From Albidovulum marisflavi (GTDB lineage: Bacteria > Pseudomonadota > Alphaproteobacteria > Rhodobacterales > Rhodobacteraceae): a stretch of DNA of 64,000 nucleotides. A program made the position numbers and the translations under genes. The stretch spans positions 914,001 through 978,000 of the forward strand of contig NZ_JAOWKY010000001.1 in the NCBI RefSeq assembly GCF_025751435.1, written 5' to 3'. Below the pieces are notes generated by a model that was not told the DNA's origin, made no database searches, and saw only the letters and a list, made by a program, of their open reading frames with translations. This document shows positions 34,295 to 43,288 of the stretch, piece after piece. Within the stretch, counting starts at the first letter, position 1. Every line of letters starts with the position of its first letter.

Positions 34295-37200
34295 GTGACG
34301 TCATTGACTCAAGCCCCCCTACGCCCAAGGATTGGCGAACATCTGGAATCAACGGATACCTTTCCCTTGCGCTTCAACCGCCTCAGACTGAACGGCTTCA
34401 AGAGCTTCGTGGACCCTACGGATCTGCTGATCCACGAAGGGTTGACGGGCGTCGTCGGGCCCAACGGCTGCGGCAAGTCGAACCTGCTTGAAGCCTTGCG
34501 GTGGGTCATGGGGGAAAACCGACCGACCGCGATGCGCGGCGACGGGATGGAGGATGTGATCTTCGCGGGCGCGGCCACCCGCCCTGCGCGCAACTTCGCC
34601 GAAGTGTCGCTGACCATCGACAACACCGAGCGCCTGGCGCCGGCGGGTTTCAACGACCAGGACCAGCTTGAGATCACGCGCCGCATAACGCGGGACGCGG
34701 GGTCTGCCTACAAGGCGAATGCCAAGGACGTGCGTGCCCGCGACATACAGATGCTGTTCGCCGATGCCTCGACCGGCGCGCATTCGCCGGCGCTGGTGCG
34801 TCAGGGGCAGATATCGGAGCTGATCAACGCCAAGCCCCGCAGCCGTCGTCGCATCCTTGAGGAAGCCGCCGGGATCTCCGGTCTGTACCAGCGGCGCCAC
34901 GAGGCCGAGCTGAAGCTGAACGCCGCCGAACAGAACCTTGCGCGCGTGGACGACGTGGTCGAGCAGCTCGCCCAGCAACTGTCGCAACTTGCCCGCCAGG
35001 CCAGGCAGGCGGCGCGCTACCGCGAGATCGGCGCCGAGTTGCGCCGGGCGGAAGGGATGCTGCTTTATCGCCGCTGGCGCGAGGCGGACGAGGCGCGGCT
35101 TCGGGCCGAGGCGGATCTGACCGAGCGCACCAAGGGCGCGTCTGCGGCTGAGGCGGCCGCCCGCGCGGCTGCCAAGGGTCGGGCAGAGGCGGAGTCGCTT
35201 CTGCCGCCGTTGAGGGAAGAAGAGGCGATCGCAAGCGCGGTGTTGCAGCGCCTGTCGGTCCAGCGCGACACGCTGTCGGATCAGGAGGCGCGTGCCCGTC
35301 AGACGATCGACGCCTTGTCCGCGCGGATCGTCCAGCTTGCGCGCGACATCGAGCGCGAGGCGGGCCTGAACCGCGATGCGGGCGAAATGATCAGCCGGCT
35401 GGAGTGGGAGCAGGGCCAGATCGCCAAGGCGTCTGAGGGACACGAAACACGGCTGGCCGATGCGATGGAGGCCGCGCAGGCGGCGTCCTCGGTCATGTCC
35501 GAACGCGAAGCCGCCTTGTCCGAGCTGAACGAGGACGTGGCCCGGCTTGCCGCGCGCCACCAGTCCGCACACAGGCTGCTTGCCGACAGCCGCTCCACTT
35601 TGGACAAGGGCGAGGCAGACGCCACGCGCGCACGCGCCGCGGCGGCAGAGGCCCAATCCGCGCTGGACCGGGCGCGCGACGACTATGAAACCGCCCGCGA
35701 AGCGCAGGAAGAGGCGACGAGCGCGGCCGAGGCGGCCGAAGAGCGGCTGATAGAAGCCGACGAGGCGCGCGGCGAGGCGCAGGCCCGTGAGTCCGAAGCC
35801 CGCGCCGCGCGGTCCGAGGCCGAGGGCGAGGCGGGCGCATTGCGCGCCGAAGTCACGGCGCTGTCCAGGCTCGTCGAACGTGAGGCCGCGACGGGAAAGC
35901 AGCTTCTGGACCGTGTCCGGGTCGAAAAGGGATACGAAAAGGCCCTTGGCGCGGCGCTTGCCGACGATCTGCGCGCGCCGGAGGTTCCGGGCGACGCTGC
36001 CTCGGGCTGGGCGCCGATCCCCGACTATGACCAGGCGCAGGCGCTGCCCGCCGGTGTGCGGCGTCTGGGCGACGTGGTTTCGGTGCCAGAGGTCCTGTTG
36101 CGCCGGATCGGCCAGATCGGTCTGGTCGAACGCAATGACGGCGCGCGGCTTCAGCCGCAATTGCAACCGGGTCAGCGCCTTGTCTCGGTTGAGGGTGACC
36201 TGTGGCGGTGGGACGGTTTCCGCGCCGCGGCCGAGGACGCCCCGCAGGCGTCCGCCCTGCGTCTGCAGCAGTTGAACCGGCTTGAGGAACTGAAGCGCGA
36301 TCTTGACGCGGCGAGTGTTCGCGCCGAGGGCGCCCGCCAGGCCCATGAAAACCTGACCCGGCAGATGGCCGCCGCCTCGGACGCCGACAGGGCCGCGCGC
36401 GAGGCCCGGCGCGAGGCCGACCGCCGGATGGCCGAGGCGTCCCGCGCGCTGTCGAAGGCTGAAGCCGACAGGTCGATTGCCGCCGGCAAGCTGGAAAGCG
36501 CCCGCTTGGCGATGTCGCGCCACGAGGAAGAGGCGATGGGCGCGCGCGCGCGGCTCAAGGAAGCCGAAGCGTCGGTCGCTGCGCTGCCCGACCTGCAAGC
36601 CGCGCGGGTCGAGGTCGAGGATGTAAAGCTGACTGTCGAGGCCGCGCGGGTCACGATGATGGCCAAGCGCGCGCATCACGACGAAATCCGCCGCGAGGGC
36701 GAGGCGCGCCTGCGCCGCCGCCAGGAAATCACCAAGGAACTTTCCGGCTGGCGCCATCGCCTGGATACCGCCGAGAAACGCACGGCAGAGCTTGCGGAAC
36801 GCAAGGCCGCCAGCGAAGAGGAGCTTGCCGAGGCCAAGGCTGCGCCAGAGGAGATCGCGGCAAAGCGGGAAGAGCTGAACGAGGCGATCGAAACCGCCGA
36901 AATCCGCCGCCGCGCCGCCGCTGACCGGTTGGCGGAGGGCGAAAGCCTCATGCGCCTTGTCGCCGATCAGGAGCGCGAGGCAGAGCGCGCGGCATCCGAG
37001 GCGCGCGAGGCGCGTGCGCGGGCTGAAGCCCGGGCGGACGCCGCGCGCGAAACGGTGACGGCCGCCGCCGACCGGATCCGCGAGGAAACCGAAAACACGC
37101 CCGGAACGCTTCTGCAAAGCCTGGATGCGGACCCCGAGACCATGCCGTCGGCCGAATCCCTGGACACCGACGTGCACCGCCTGCGCCGCCAGCGCGATGC

Positions 37201-37822
37201 CCTTGGCGCTGTGAACCTGCGCGCCGAGGAGGACGCCAAGGAGGTTCAGACCGAATACGATACGCTGGTCAAGGAAAAGGCCGATCTGGAAGAGGCGATC
37301 AAGAAGCTGCGGTCCGGCATCGCCGGCCTGAACCGAGAGGGGCGCGAACGCCTTCTGACCGCGTTCGAGCAGGTCAATTCGAACTTCCGCACGCTTTTCA
37401 CCCATCTCTTCGGCGGGGGCGAGGCGAACCTTGTCCTGGTCGAAAGCGACGACCCGCTGGAGGCGGGGCTTGAGATCATGTGCCAGCCGCCGGGCAAGAA
37501 ACTGGCGACGCTTTCGCTTCTGTCGGGGGGCGAACAGACGCTGACGGCGCTGGCGCTGATCTTCGCGGTCTTCCTCGCGAACCCGGCCCCGATCTGCGTG
37601 CTGGACGAGGTCGACGCGCCGCTGGACGACGCCAACGTCACGCGCTTCTGCGACCTTCTGGACGAGATGACGCGGCGCACCGACACGCGCTTCCTGATCA
37701 TCACCCACCACGCCGTGACCATGGCACGCATGGATCGCCTTTTCGGCGTGACGATGCAGGAGCAGGGCGTCAGCCAGCTTGTCAGCGTCGACCTGAAGCG
37801 GGCCGAGGCGCTGGTGGCGTGA
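34295..37822 (+). CDS. smc: Chromosome segregation SMC ATPase
   Basis: Core subunit of the condensin-like complex that compacts and segregates the chromosome. With the GTG start it is 1175 residues: Walker A VVGPNGCGKSN (near 55-63), coiled coil, a hinge near residue 550-650, coiled coil, the signature LSLLSGGEQTLTALAL (near 1076) and Walker B ICVLDEVDAPLDDAN. The start is uncertain: the conserved family start RFNRLRLNGFKSFVD begins at residue 26, and a TTG at 34367 would give a more usual N-terminus. No strong ribosome site is visible for either. ScpA/ScpB are not in the window. Confidence 0.93.
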   Translation: MTSLTQAPLRPRIGEHLESTDTFPLRFNRLRLNGFKSFVDPTDLLIHEGLTGVVGPNGCGKSNLLEALRWVMGENRPTAMRGDGMEDVIFAGAATRPARNFAEVSLTIDNTERLAPAGFNDQDQLEITRRITRDAGSAYKANAKDVRARDIQMLFADASTGAHSPALVRQGQISELINAKPRSRRRILEEAAGISGLYQRRHEAELKLNAAEQNLARVDDVVEQLAQQLSQLARQARQAARYREIGAELRRAEGMLLYRRWREADEARLRAEADLTERTKGASAAEAAARAAAKGRAEAESLLPPLREEEAIASAVLQRLSVQRDTLSDQEARARQTIDALSARIVQLARDIEREAGLNRDAGEMISRLEWEQGQIAKASEGHETRLADAMEAAQAASSVMSEREAALSELNEDVARLAARHQSAHRLLADSRSTLDKGEADATRARAAAAEAQSALDRARDDYETAREAQEEATSAAEAAEERLIEADEARGEAQARESEARAARSEAEGEAGALRAEVTALSRLVEREAATGKQLLDRVRVEKGYEKALGAALADDLRAPEVPGDAASGWAPIPDYDQAQALPAGVRRLGDVVSVPEVLLRRIGQIGLVERNDGARLQPQLQPGQRLVSVEGDLWRWDGFRAAAEDAPQASALRLQQLNRLEELKRDLDAASVRAEGARQAHENLTRQMAAASDADRAAREARREADRRMAEASRALSKAEADRSIAAGKLESARLAMSRHEEEAMGARARLKEAEASVAALPDLQAARVEVEDVKLTVEAARVTMMAKRAHHDEIRREGEARLRRRQEITKELSGWRHRLDTAEKRTAELAERKAASEEELAEAKAAPEEIAAKREELNEAIETAEIRRRAAADRLAEGESLMRLVADQEREAERAASEAREARARAEARADAARETVTAAADRIREETENTPGTLLQSLDADPETMPSAESLDTDVHRLRRQRDALGAVNLRAEEDAKEVQTEYDTLVKEKADLEEAIKKLRSGIAGLNREGRERLLTAFEQVNSNFRTLFTHLFGGGEANLVLVESDDPLEAGLEIMCQPPGKKLATLSLLSGGEQTLTALALIFAVFLANPAPICVLDEVDAPLDDANVTRFCDLLDEMTRRTDTRFLIITHHAVTMARMDRLFGVTMQEQGVSQLVSVDLKRAEALVA

Positions 37823-38070
37823 CGCTTGCGCAGCGGCAGGATGTATTTCCAGTCACAGTTTCGCCCTTAAATCGAGCCTGATGCCCTCCCTAGGGATTAT
37901 GTTATATACTTTATTTGCTTTTTGAGCTTTTGTTGCGCCGAGCAGTCAGAAGCTGGCGCCAGTCACAAAATCGACCGATTTGCCGGTCAAGAAGTGGGCG
38001 AAGGTTTCTGGAATCGCCGGACGGAGCGCGCCTCCGATCCGGACTCGTATTGTTGAGGAGGCGAACAGTC

Positions 38071-39156
38071 ATGGCAATTTCCGACTCATTCTGGGTGCGC
38101 GCGGATAGCGTTACCGCAAACAACGCCACGCTTAACCCGATCAAAACCAGTGGGAGCGGCGGCGTCCCCGTCACACAGATCTATTTTGAATCGGGCACGC
38201 TGGGCAGCAACACCACCGGCGACCTGCAATTGGACTACATTGATGGCGCGACCGCCGACCCGGACACCACGGTGTGGATCGACGGCGTCGAGTACAACTT
38301 CATCTACGTTCTGTCGGGCACGTTGCCCGACAACTCTCAGACGAACGGCCAGCAAACCCAAACCGGGCTGGTTGGCAAAGAGGTAACGCTGATCGAAGTC
38401 ATCGGCCTGCCTTCTGGCAACAGCAACAATACGCAGTTCTTCTTCGTCAACGACGGAACGGCGACGCAGGCGCAGATGGAAGCGTTTGGTACCGGCGCAA
38501 TTCCGCTGACATCCACGACGACCACGCCGCCGCCCGTCTGCTTCCTGCGTGGCACTCTGATCGCGACGCCTTCGGGCGAGGTCCCTGTCGAGAGCCTGAA
38601 GGAAGGCGACGAGGTGCTGACCGCTTCGGGCAGTGTGGCGACGGTGCGCTTCGCCGCGTCGCGCGTTCTGAGCGACAGCGAACTGCGCTTCCGCCCGGAA
38701 ATGCGCCCGGTCTGCATCCCTGCCGGCGCAATGGGCGATGGGCTGCCGAAGTCCGACCTTTGGGTTTCGCCGCAGCACCGCGTTCTGGTTCGTGGCTGGG
38801 AAGCCGAGATGCTGTTCGGCGAGCCCGAGGTTCTGGTCGCTGCAAAGCATGTGAAGGTTGCCGCCCCGCATGTCCCGCAGCCCGAGGCGGTAGAATACTT
38901 CCACCTCATGCTTGACCGTCACGACATCGTGCTGTCGAACGGGGCCGAGACGGAAAGCCTGTTCCCCGGCGACACAGCCATCGCCAGCCTGACCGATGAG
39001 GCCCGCGCCGACATGGAGCGTGCGTTCCCGGAATTCGCGGGTGACTGGACGTTCTATGGCCCGACCGCGCGCCGCACGCTGACAGCGAAAGAGGCCGAGG
39101 CGCTGTGGACAAAAATGGCCCCGCTGGGAGCCCAGGCCGCGAAAGCCGTCGCCTGA
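38071..39156 (+). CDS. Hint-domain (Hedgehog/intein-like) protein
   Basis: 361 residues. The first 147 form a Gly/Thr/Asn-rich beta-type region with no signal peptide; a TSTTTTPPPV linker (about 147-156) leads to a Hint domain starting at Cys157 (CFLRGTLIATPSGEVPVESLKEGDEVLT) with the conserved SPQHRVLV His block later. The catalytic N-terminal Cys is positioned as in self-processing Hint domains, but there is no C-terminal intein-type HN dipeptide. Common in Rhodobacteraceae as putative secreted proteins. GAGGAGG precedes the ATG. The 248-base upstream gap is AT-rich (TTATGTTATATACTTTATT near 37900) and may carry its promoter. Confidence 0.85.
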   Translation: MAISDSFWVRADSVTANNATLNPIKTSGSGGVPVTQIYFESGTLGSNTTGDLQLDYIDGATADPDTTVWIDGVEYNFIYVLSGTLPDNSQTNGQQTQTGLVGKEVTLIEVIGLPSGNSNNTQFFFVNDGTATQAQMEAFGTGAIPLTSTTTTPPPVCFLRGTLIATPSGEVPVESLKEGDEVLTASGSVATVRFAASRVLSDSELRFRPEMRPVCIPAGAMGDGLPKSDLWVSPQHRVLVRGWEAEMLFGEPEVLVAAKHVKVAAPHVPQPEAVEYFHLMLDRHDIVLSNGAETESLFPGDTAIASLTDEARADMERAFPEFAGDWTFYGPTARRTLTAKEAEALWTKMAPLGAQAAKAVA

Positions 39157-39176
39157 CGACCCTTGTGATTGTGACG

Positions 39177-39203
39177 AAAGGGCCGGCATTGCCGGCCCTT
39201 TTT
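39177..39203. terminator. Rho-independent terminator after Hint gene (bidirectional)
   Basis: Perfect 11-base stem AAAGGGCCGGC / GCCGGCCCTTT with loop ATT, then TT. The A-rich left arm gives a U-tail in the other direction too, so it also serves the convergent lytic transglycosylase gene, whose stop is at 39216. Confidence 0.85.
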
Positions 39204-39215
39204 GCTTGCGCCCGG

Positions 39216-40385
39216 TCAGAGCCGGTCCAGAAGCGCCCGCGTCGGCCAGGCGTCGGCGGGAAGGCCAAGCCGCTCTTGTTCCTTCTGTACGGCCTCGCGC
39301 GTTTTCTCTCCAAGGATCCCGTCGATCTTGCCGACGTCGTGACCGCGCGCGGCAAGCCTCTGCTGAAGTGCCTTCATCTCCTTGTCGCCAAGCCCCGGTT
39401 CAGGGTTGCCCGCATCGAAGACCGGCGCCCCGTCGAGCCGGGTCGCGAAATAGGCGGCAGTGTTGACGTAGACGAAGCTTTGGTTCCACTTCAGATAGAC
39501 ATGGAAGTTCGGATAGGCGATGAAGGCCGGTCCCTTGCGTCCCACCGGCAGGAGAATCGACCCCTTCAGGTTCCGCGCAAGCTCACCCGAGTGCGCCTTG
39601 ACCCCACGCCTTGCCCATTCGTCGACGGGCAGTTCGTGATCCAGCCCGGTGAGCCGCCAGTCCAGATCTTCGGGAACCGTGACCTCTTGCAGCCAGGGTT
39701 CGTTCGCACGCCAGCCGAAGCCCTTGATCATCTTCGCGCCGCTCATCAACGCATCGGCGGCCGAGGTTTTCAGCCGCACATGCCCGTCGCCGTCGCCATC
39801 CACGCCGTTGCGCAGGATATCCTCGGGAAGCATCTGCACCTGGCCGATCTCGCCGGCCCAGGCGCCGGTCGTGCTCGCGGGGTCGAAATCGCCCCGCTCG
39901 AAAAGCTCGATTGCGGCCAGCACCTGAGGGCGGAAAAGGTGCGGTCTGCGGCAGTCATGGGCCAAGGTGACAAGCGCGTTCGCGGTGTTGAAGTCACCCT
40001 GAACCGCGCCGTAGTCCGTTTCCAGCGCCCAGAACGCCAGCAGCACCCCCCTTTGGATCCCGAAGTCGCGTTCGATCCTGTCGAAGACGTCGGCGTATTT
40101 CCGTGCATTGTTGCGCCCGTGATCAAGCCGGTTCTTGCTGATCACGGCTTGAGAGAACTCTATGAAGGTCTTCTTGAAGAAGCCCTGGGCCCGGTCCGCC
40201 TTGATCACCTTCTGATCAAGCCGGATTGGGGCAAAGAAGGCGTCGACAGTCTTGGGGGCGTGCCCGTTCGCGACGGCTTCTGACTTCAATCCATTGATGA
40301 ATGAGGAAAAATCTCCTCCGCACTGGGCAATTGCGGGGGCGGGGATCAAGGACAATCCGGCAAGAAACGCGGTTCTCAAAAACAT
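39216..40385 (-). CDS. Lytic murein transglycosylase (MltB type) with peptidoglycan-binding domain
   Basis: A 389-residue exported enzyme: MFLRTAFLAGLSLIPAPAIAQ is a signal peptide; the SLT-like domain has FWALETDYGAVQGDFNT (catalytic Glu122), WAGEIGQVQMLPEDILRNGVDGDGDG and FIAYPNFHVYLKWNQSFVYVNTAAYFATRL. A C-terminal PG_binding_1 domain follows (LGDKEMKALQQRLAARGHDVGKIDGILGEKTREAV). GGAGGTACAG precedes ATG 40385. No lipobox, so periplasmic and soluble rather than lipoprotein. Second lytic transglycosylase in the window besides slt. Confidence 0.92.
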   Translation of the reverse strand: MFLRTAFLAGLSLIPAPAIAQCGGDFSSFINGLKSEAVANGHAPKTVDAFFAPIRLDQKVIKADRAQGFFKKTFIEFSQAVISKNRLDHGRNNARKYADVFDRIERDFGIQRGVLLAFWALETDYGAVQGDFNTANALVTLAHDCRRPHLFRPQVLAAIELFERGDFDPASTTGAWAGEIGQVQMLPEDILRNGVDGDGDGHVRLKTSAADALMSGAKMIKGFGWRANEPWLQEVTVPEDLDWRLTGLDHELPVDEWARRGVKAHSGELARNLKGSILLPVGRKGPAFIAYPNFHVYLKWNQSFVYVNTAAYFATRLDGAPVFDAGNPEPGLGDKEMKALQQRLAARGHDVGKIDGILGEKTREAVQKEQERLGLPADAWPTRALLDRL

Positions 40386-40548
40386 CTGTACCTCCGATAC
40401 GGCGGTGCGAAGATTAGCGTGCCGACAGCCCATGGCAACATGCTGGCCTGTCAGCCAATGTGTGTTAACGATAGCTTAACCTTTCGTGCTGAAAGATTCA
40501 GGCAGCTAGGCGTTCGGCCCATAAGGCCGACGCCGCAGGGGGATGTCG

Positions 40549-40911
40549 ATGCAAGTGCTGATTGTCGAAAGCAATGCCAGTCTGCGCTGGCTATGGCAGC
40601 GACATCTGGAACGGCGCGGCTTCGCGGTGGAGTTGGCGGGCAGCCAGGAGGAAGCGGCAGAGGCGATATCCGAGCGGACCCATGACATCATCGTCCTGGA
40701 TGTCGTCCTGGAAGAGGGAAGTGCGCTGGCGGTCGCGGATTACGCAAGCTACCGAAGGCCGGAGACGCGCGTCATCTTCGTGACCTCGTCCACCTTCTTT
40801 TCTGACGGATCGATCTTTGCTCTGGCGCCTAACGCCTGCGCCGTCCTTCCCAGCGGCACGTCGCCGGATGACCTCGTCACCGTCGTCGAACATTATGGCA
40901 CGCGCAGCTGA
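40549..40911 (+). CDS. Degenerate response-regulator receiver domain protein
   Basis: A 120-residue single receiver domain. Strand 1 reads QVLIVESNASL, where the usual acidic pair DD is replaced by ES. The phosphoacceptor-like Asp is kept in IIVLDVVLEEGS, and the Thr in VIFVTSST, but the invariant Lys is missing: CAVLPSGTSPDDL where KP is expected. It may therefore not be phosphorylated in the normal way. ATG 40549 has CAGGGGG at correct spacing; the ATG 6 bases earlier is too close. It stands alone, near a basic small protein gene. Confidence 0.78.
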   Translation: MQVLIVESNASLRWLWQRHLERRGFAVELAGSQEEAAEAISERTHDIIVLDVVLEEGSALAVADYASYRRPETRVIFVTSSTFFSDGSIFALAPNACAVLPSGTSPDDLVTVVEHYGTRS

Positions 40912-41047
40912 GCGTCCCACAATTGTTTTCAGCTTGGGGTCAACGCCCGTTTCAGCGCGGCGAATGATGAAAATCCCGGCCGTCACATATCCTTAACTTG
41001 ATTTGACGAAGCATCGGGGCAAGGCTGTTGTTCATGGGGGGTGGATG

Positions 41048-41398
41048 ATGACGGATATCTTGCCGAAAGAGGTTCGCGCCGGGCTGGAAGAGGCGCGCAA
41101 GAGAGATCTCAGAAAGCGATCTCGGCTGCGCGTCATGGTCGGGGACGAAGTGTATCCCATTCTGCGCTTCTGGGAGGACGGATTCGCGCTTGACGCCGAT
41201 CAGGTGCTGCAACTGCGCGGGCTGGTCGATATCTACGATGGATCGCGGCACCTCTGGCAGTGCCTGATCATTGCGTCCGAGGTCGAAGAGGGCGAGCTGA
41301 TCTGCGTGATGAAACGGTCGACGGCCGCACTGGACCGCGCGCCCATCGACTACGTCCGTGACGAAAACGGGCCGGTCGGCTACCTGCCACGCTCCTAG
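41048..41398 (+). CDS. Conserved hypothetical protein, possible PilZ-like fold
   Basis: A 116-residue protein: MTDILPKEVRAGLEEARKRD then RKRSRLRVMVGDEVYPILRFWEDGFALDADQVLQLRGLVDIYDGSRHLWQCLII and VMKRSTAALDRAPIDYVRD. The basic RKRSRLRV followed by beta strands and GFAL recalls PilZ c-di-GMP-binding domains (RxxxR ... G), but the second D/NxSxxG motif is not clean, so I cannot confirm it. GGGGGG lies just upstream. 137 bases after the pseudo-receiver, possibly related in function. Confidence 0.7.
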   Translation: MTDILPKEVRAGLEEARKRDLRKRSRLRVMVGDEVYPILRFWEDGFALDADQVLQLRGLVDIYDGSRHLWQCLIIASEVEEGELICVMKRSTAALDRAPIDYVRDENGPVGYLPRS

Positions 41399-41476
41399 GG
41401 GCTCCGGGCCTTTCGCAAAGCGAAGGACCTGACCGTCTTGCCGCGACGGCTGCGCCGCCAGGGGCGCTGAATACGG

Positions 41477-42649
41477 TTATTGCAGGTCCCGGAAGGCGTG
41501 GTGCATCCGCGATAGCGCGTCTTCGATCCTCGCGCGCTGCGTGCCGATGTTGAAGCGCAGGAAGCTTTCGCCCCCACGCCCGAACACCGCGCCAGGACTT
41601 GCCGCGATCTTCGCGTCCTTAGCAACGCGTGCCGAGTATTCAGCATGCGTCATGCCGGTGTCTGCGAAATCGACCCAGGCAAGATATGTTCCCTGCATCG
41701 GTTGCGCCTTCAGCCCCGGAATGGCGTTGATGCCCTCGACGAACAGCCTGTGGTTGGCATCGAGATAAGCGCAAAGCGCATCGACCCATTGCGCGCCCTC
41801 GGGCGAGTAAAGAGCGGGCGTCATGCGCATCGACATCGAATTCGGCGAGATCGCAAGCTGTGCCAGCCGCTTCTGATAGGCGGCCCGCAGCTTCGGGTCC
41901 GGAATGATCACGTTGCCGCAATGCATGCCCGCGACGTTGAAGGTCTTGGACGTCGCCGTCATCATCAAGAGGCGATCGGCGACTTCCGGCGCTGCGACTG
42001 TCATCGGGATATGCTTGTGCCCCGGATAGACAAGATCGTGGTGTATTTCGTCCGAAACCAGGATCAGATCGTGGCGACGGGCAAAGTCGGCGACGGCCCG
42101 CAGTTCCGCGCGCGTCCAGACGCGGCCACCGGGGTTGTGGGGCGAGCAGAGGATCAGCATCCTCTCTTCTCCGGTCATCATGCCGTCCCAGGTTTCGAAG
42201 TCCATGGCGTAAACCCCGTCGCGCAGCACAAGCGGACATTCGACCAGCTTGCGGTCATTGGCGCGGATCACGCGTCCGAATGCATGGTACACAGGGGTCA
42301 TAAGGATCACGCCGTCGCCGGGGCGCGTGAAGGTTTCCAGCGCCATCGAAACCGCGTTGACGATGCCGTGGGTCGTGAGGATGGCAGCCGGGTCGACCTG
42401 CCAGCCATGCCGGGTCTGCATCCACCAGGCTATCGCGCCGTCATATTCCCGCGTGTCGCCGAAATAGGTGAAAAGCCCACGCTCTGCGGTGTCGATCACG
42501 GTGCGCAGCATGCCCTCGGGCGGGCGGAAATCCATGTCGGCGACCCACATCGCAAGCCCGTCCTCGGCAGAGACGCCCATGGATTTTTCCATGGTGTCCC
42601 ACTTGCTGGAGTGGGTGCCGCGATAGTCGATGATGTCGTCGAATGACAT
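41477..42649 (-). CDS. PatB/MalY-type PLP-dependent C-S lyase/aminotransferase
   Basis: A 390-residue fold-type I PLP enzyme. Typical segments: MSFDDIIDYRGTHSSKWDTM at the start, MWVADMDFRPP, TYFGDTREYDGAIAWWMQTRHGW, CSPHNPGGRVWTRAEL, SDEIHHDLVYPGHKHIP, and the PLP Lys in TATSKTFNVAGMHCG. The substrate Arg lies in FLRFNIGTQRARIEDAL. The family includes cystathionine beta-lyases and aminotransferases, so the reaction may be C-S cleavage. GGAGG precedes ATG 42649. Divergent from def. Confidence 0.9.
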   Translation of the reverse strand: MSFDDIIDYRGTHSSKWDTMEKSMGVSAEDGLAMWVADMDFRPPEGMLRTVIDTAERGLFTYFGDTREYDGAIAWWMQTRHGWQVDPAAILTTHGIVNAVSMALETFTRPGDGVILMTPVYHAFGRVIRANDRKLVECPLVLRDGVYAMDFETWDGMMTGEERMLILCSPHNPGGRVWTRAELRAVADFARRHDLILVSDEIHHDLVYPGHKHIPMTVAAPEVADRLLMMTATSKTFNVAGMHCGNVIIPDPKLRAAYQKRLAQLAISPNSMSMRMTPALYSPEGAQWVDALCAYLDANHRLFVEGINAIPGLKAQPMQGTYLAWVDFADTGMTHAEYSARVAKDAKIAASPGAVFGRGGESFLRFNIGTQRARIEDALSRMHHAFRDLQ

Positions 42650-42766
42650 GCCTGGCCTCCGATGATGCGCCGCGTACCCTAGCCGACGCGTAGCCGGACG
42701 CAAGTGCCGGACGCGCCAGCGTCTCAGGCCATTGCACCGCGCCGGGCCATGCCCTAAATCAGCCGC

Positions 42767-43288
42767 ATGAGCATACGTCCGATCCTTATCCATCCCGATC
42801 CGCGCCTGAAAAAGCTGTGCGCCCCCGTGACCGAAATCACGGACGATGTGCGTCGGCTTGCTGATGACATGCTGGAAACCATGTACGACGCACCCGGTGT
42901 CGGCCTGGCGGGACCGCAGGTCGGGCAGATGAGCCGCATCTTCGTCATGGACTGCGTCAAGGAGGAAGGCGCCGCGCCCCGGCCGATGGTGCTGATCAAC
43001 CCCGAGATCACCTGGCGCTCGGACCTGACGAACGTGCACGAGGAGGGCTGCCTGTCCATCCCGGAACAATACGCCGAAGTCACGCGCCCGGCCGAGGTCC
43101 GTGTCCGCTGGCTCGACCTGGCGGGCAAGACGCAGGAAGAACATTTTTCGGGCCTCTGGGCGACCTGCGCCCAGCACGAGATCGACCATTTGGACGGCAA
43201 GCTTTTCATCGACTACCTTACCCCGCTCAAGCGTCAGCTGATCACGCGGAAGATGGAAAAGCTGAAGCGGGAACGGGCGCGCGCGTGA
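42767..43288 (+). CDS. def: Peptide deformylase (active form)
   Basis: Removes the formyl group from the N-terminal Met of new proteins. The 173-residue enzyme keeps all three motifs: GVGLAGPQVG (44-53), EEGCLSIP with metal-binding Cys95, and QHEIDHLDG with His137/His141 and catalytic Glu138. Followed by a degenerate paralogue (GTGA overlap) and fmt, giving the def-fmt order common in bacteria, extended here by the duplicate. Acts before methionine aminopeptidase. Confidence 0.95.
   Translation: MSIRPILIHPDPRLKKLCAPVTEITDDVRRLADDMLETMYDAPGVGLAGPQVGQMSRIFVMDCVKEEGAAPRPMVLINPEITWRSDLTNVHEEGCLSIPEQYAEVTRPAEVRVRWLDLAGKTQEEHFSGLWATCAQHEIDHLDGKLFIDYLTPLKRQLITRKMEKLKRERARA

Noticed and set aside
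34349-37711. A 1120-codon open frame on the minus strand opposite smc
   Set aside because: It is the codon-bias shadow of the coiled-coil SMC gene in high-GC DNA. Its translation is Arg/Gly-rich and low complexity with no domain.
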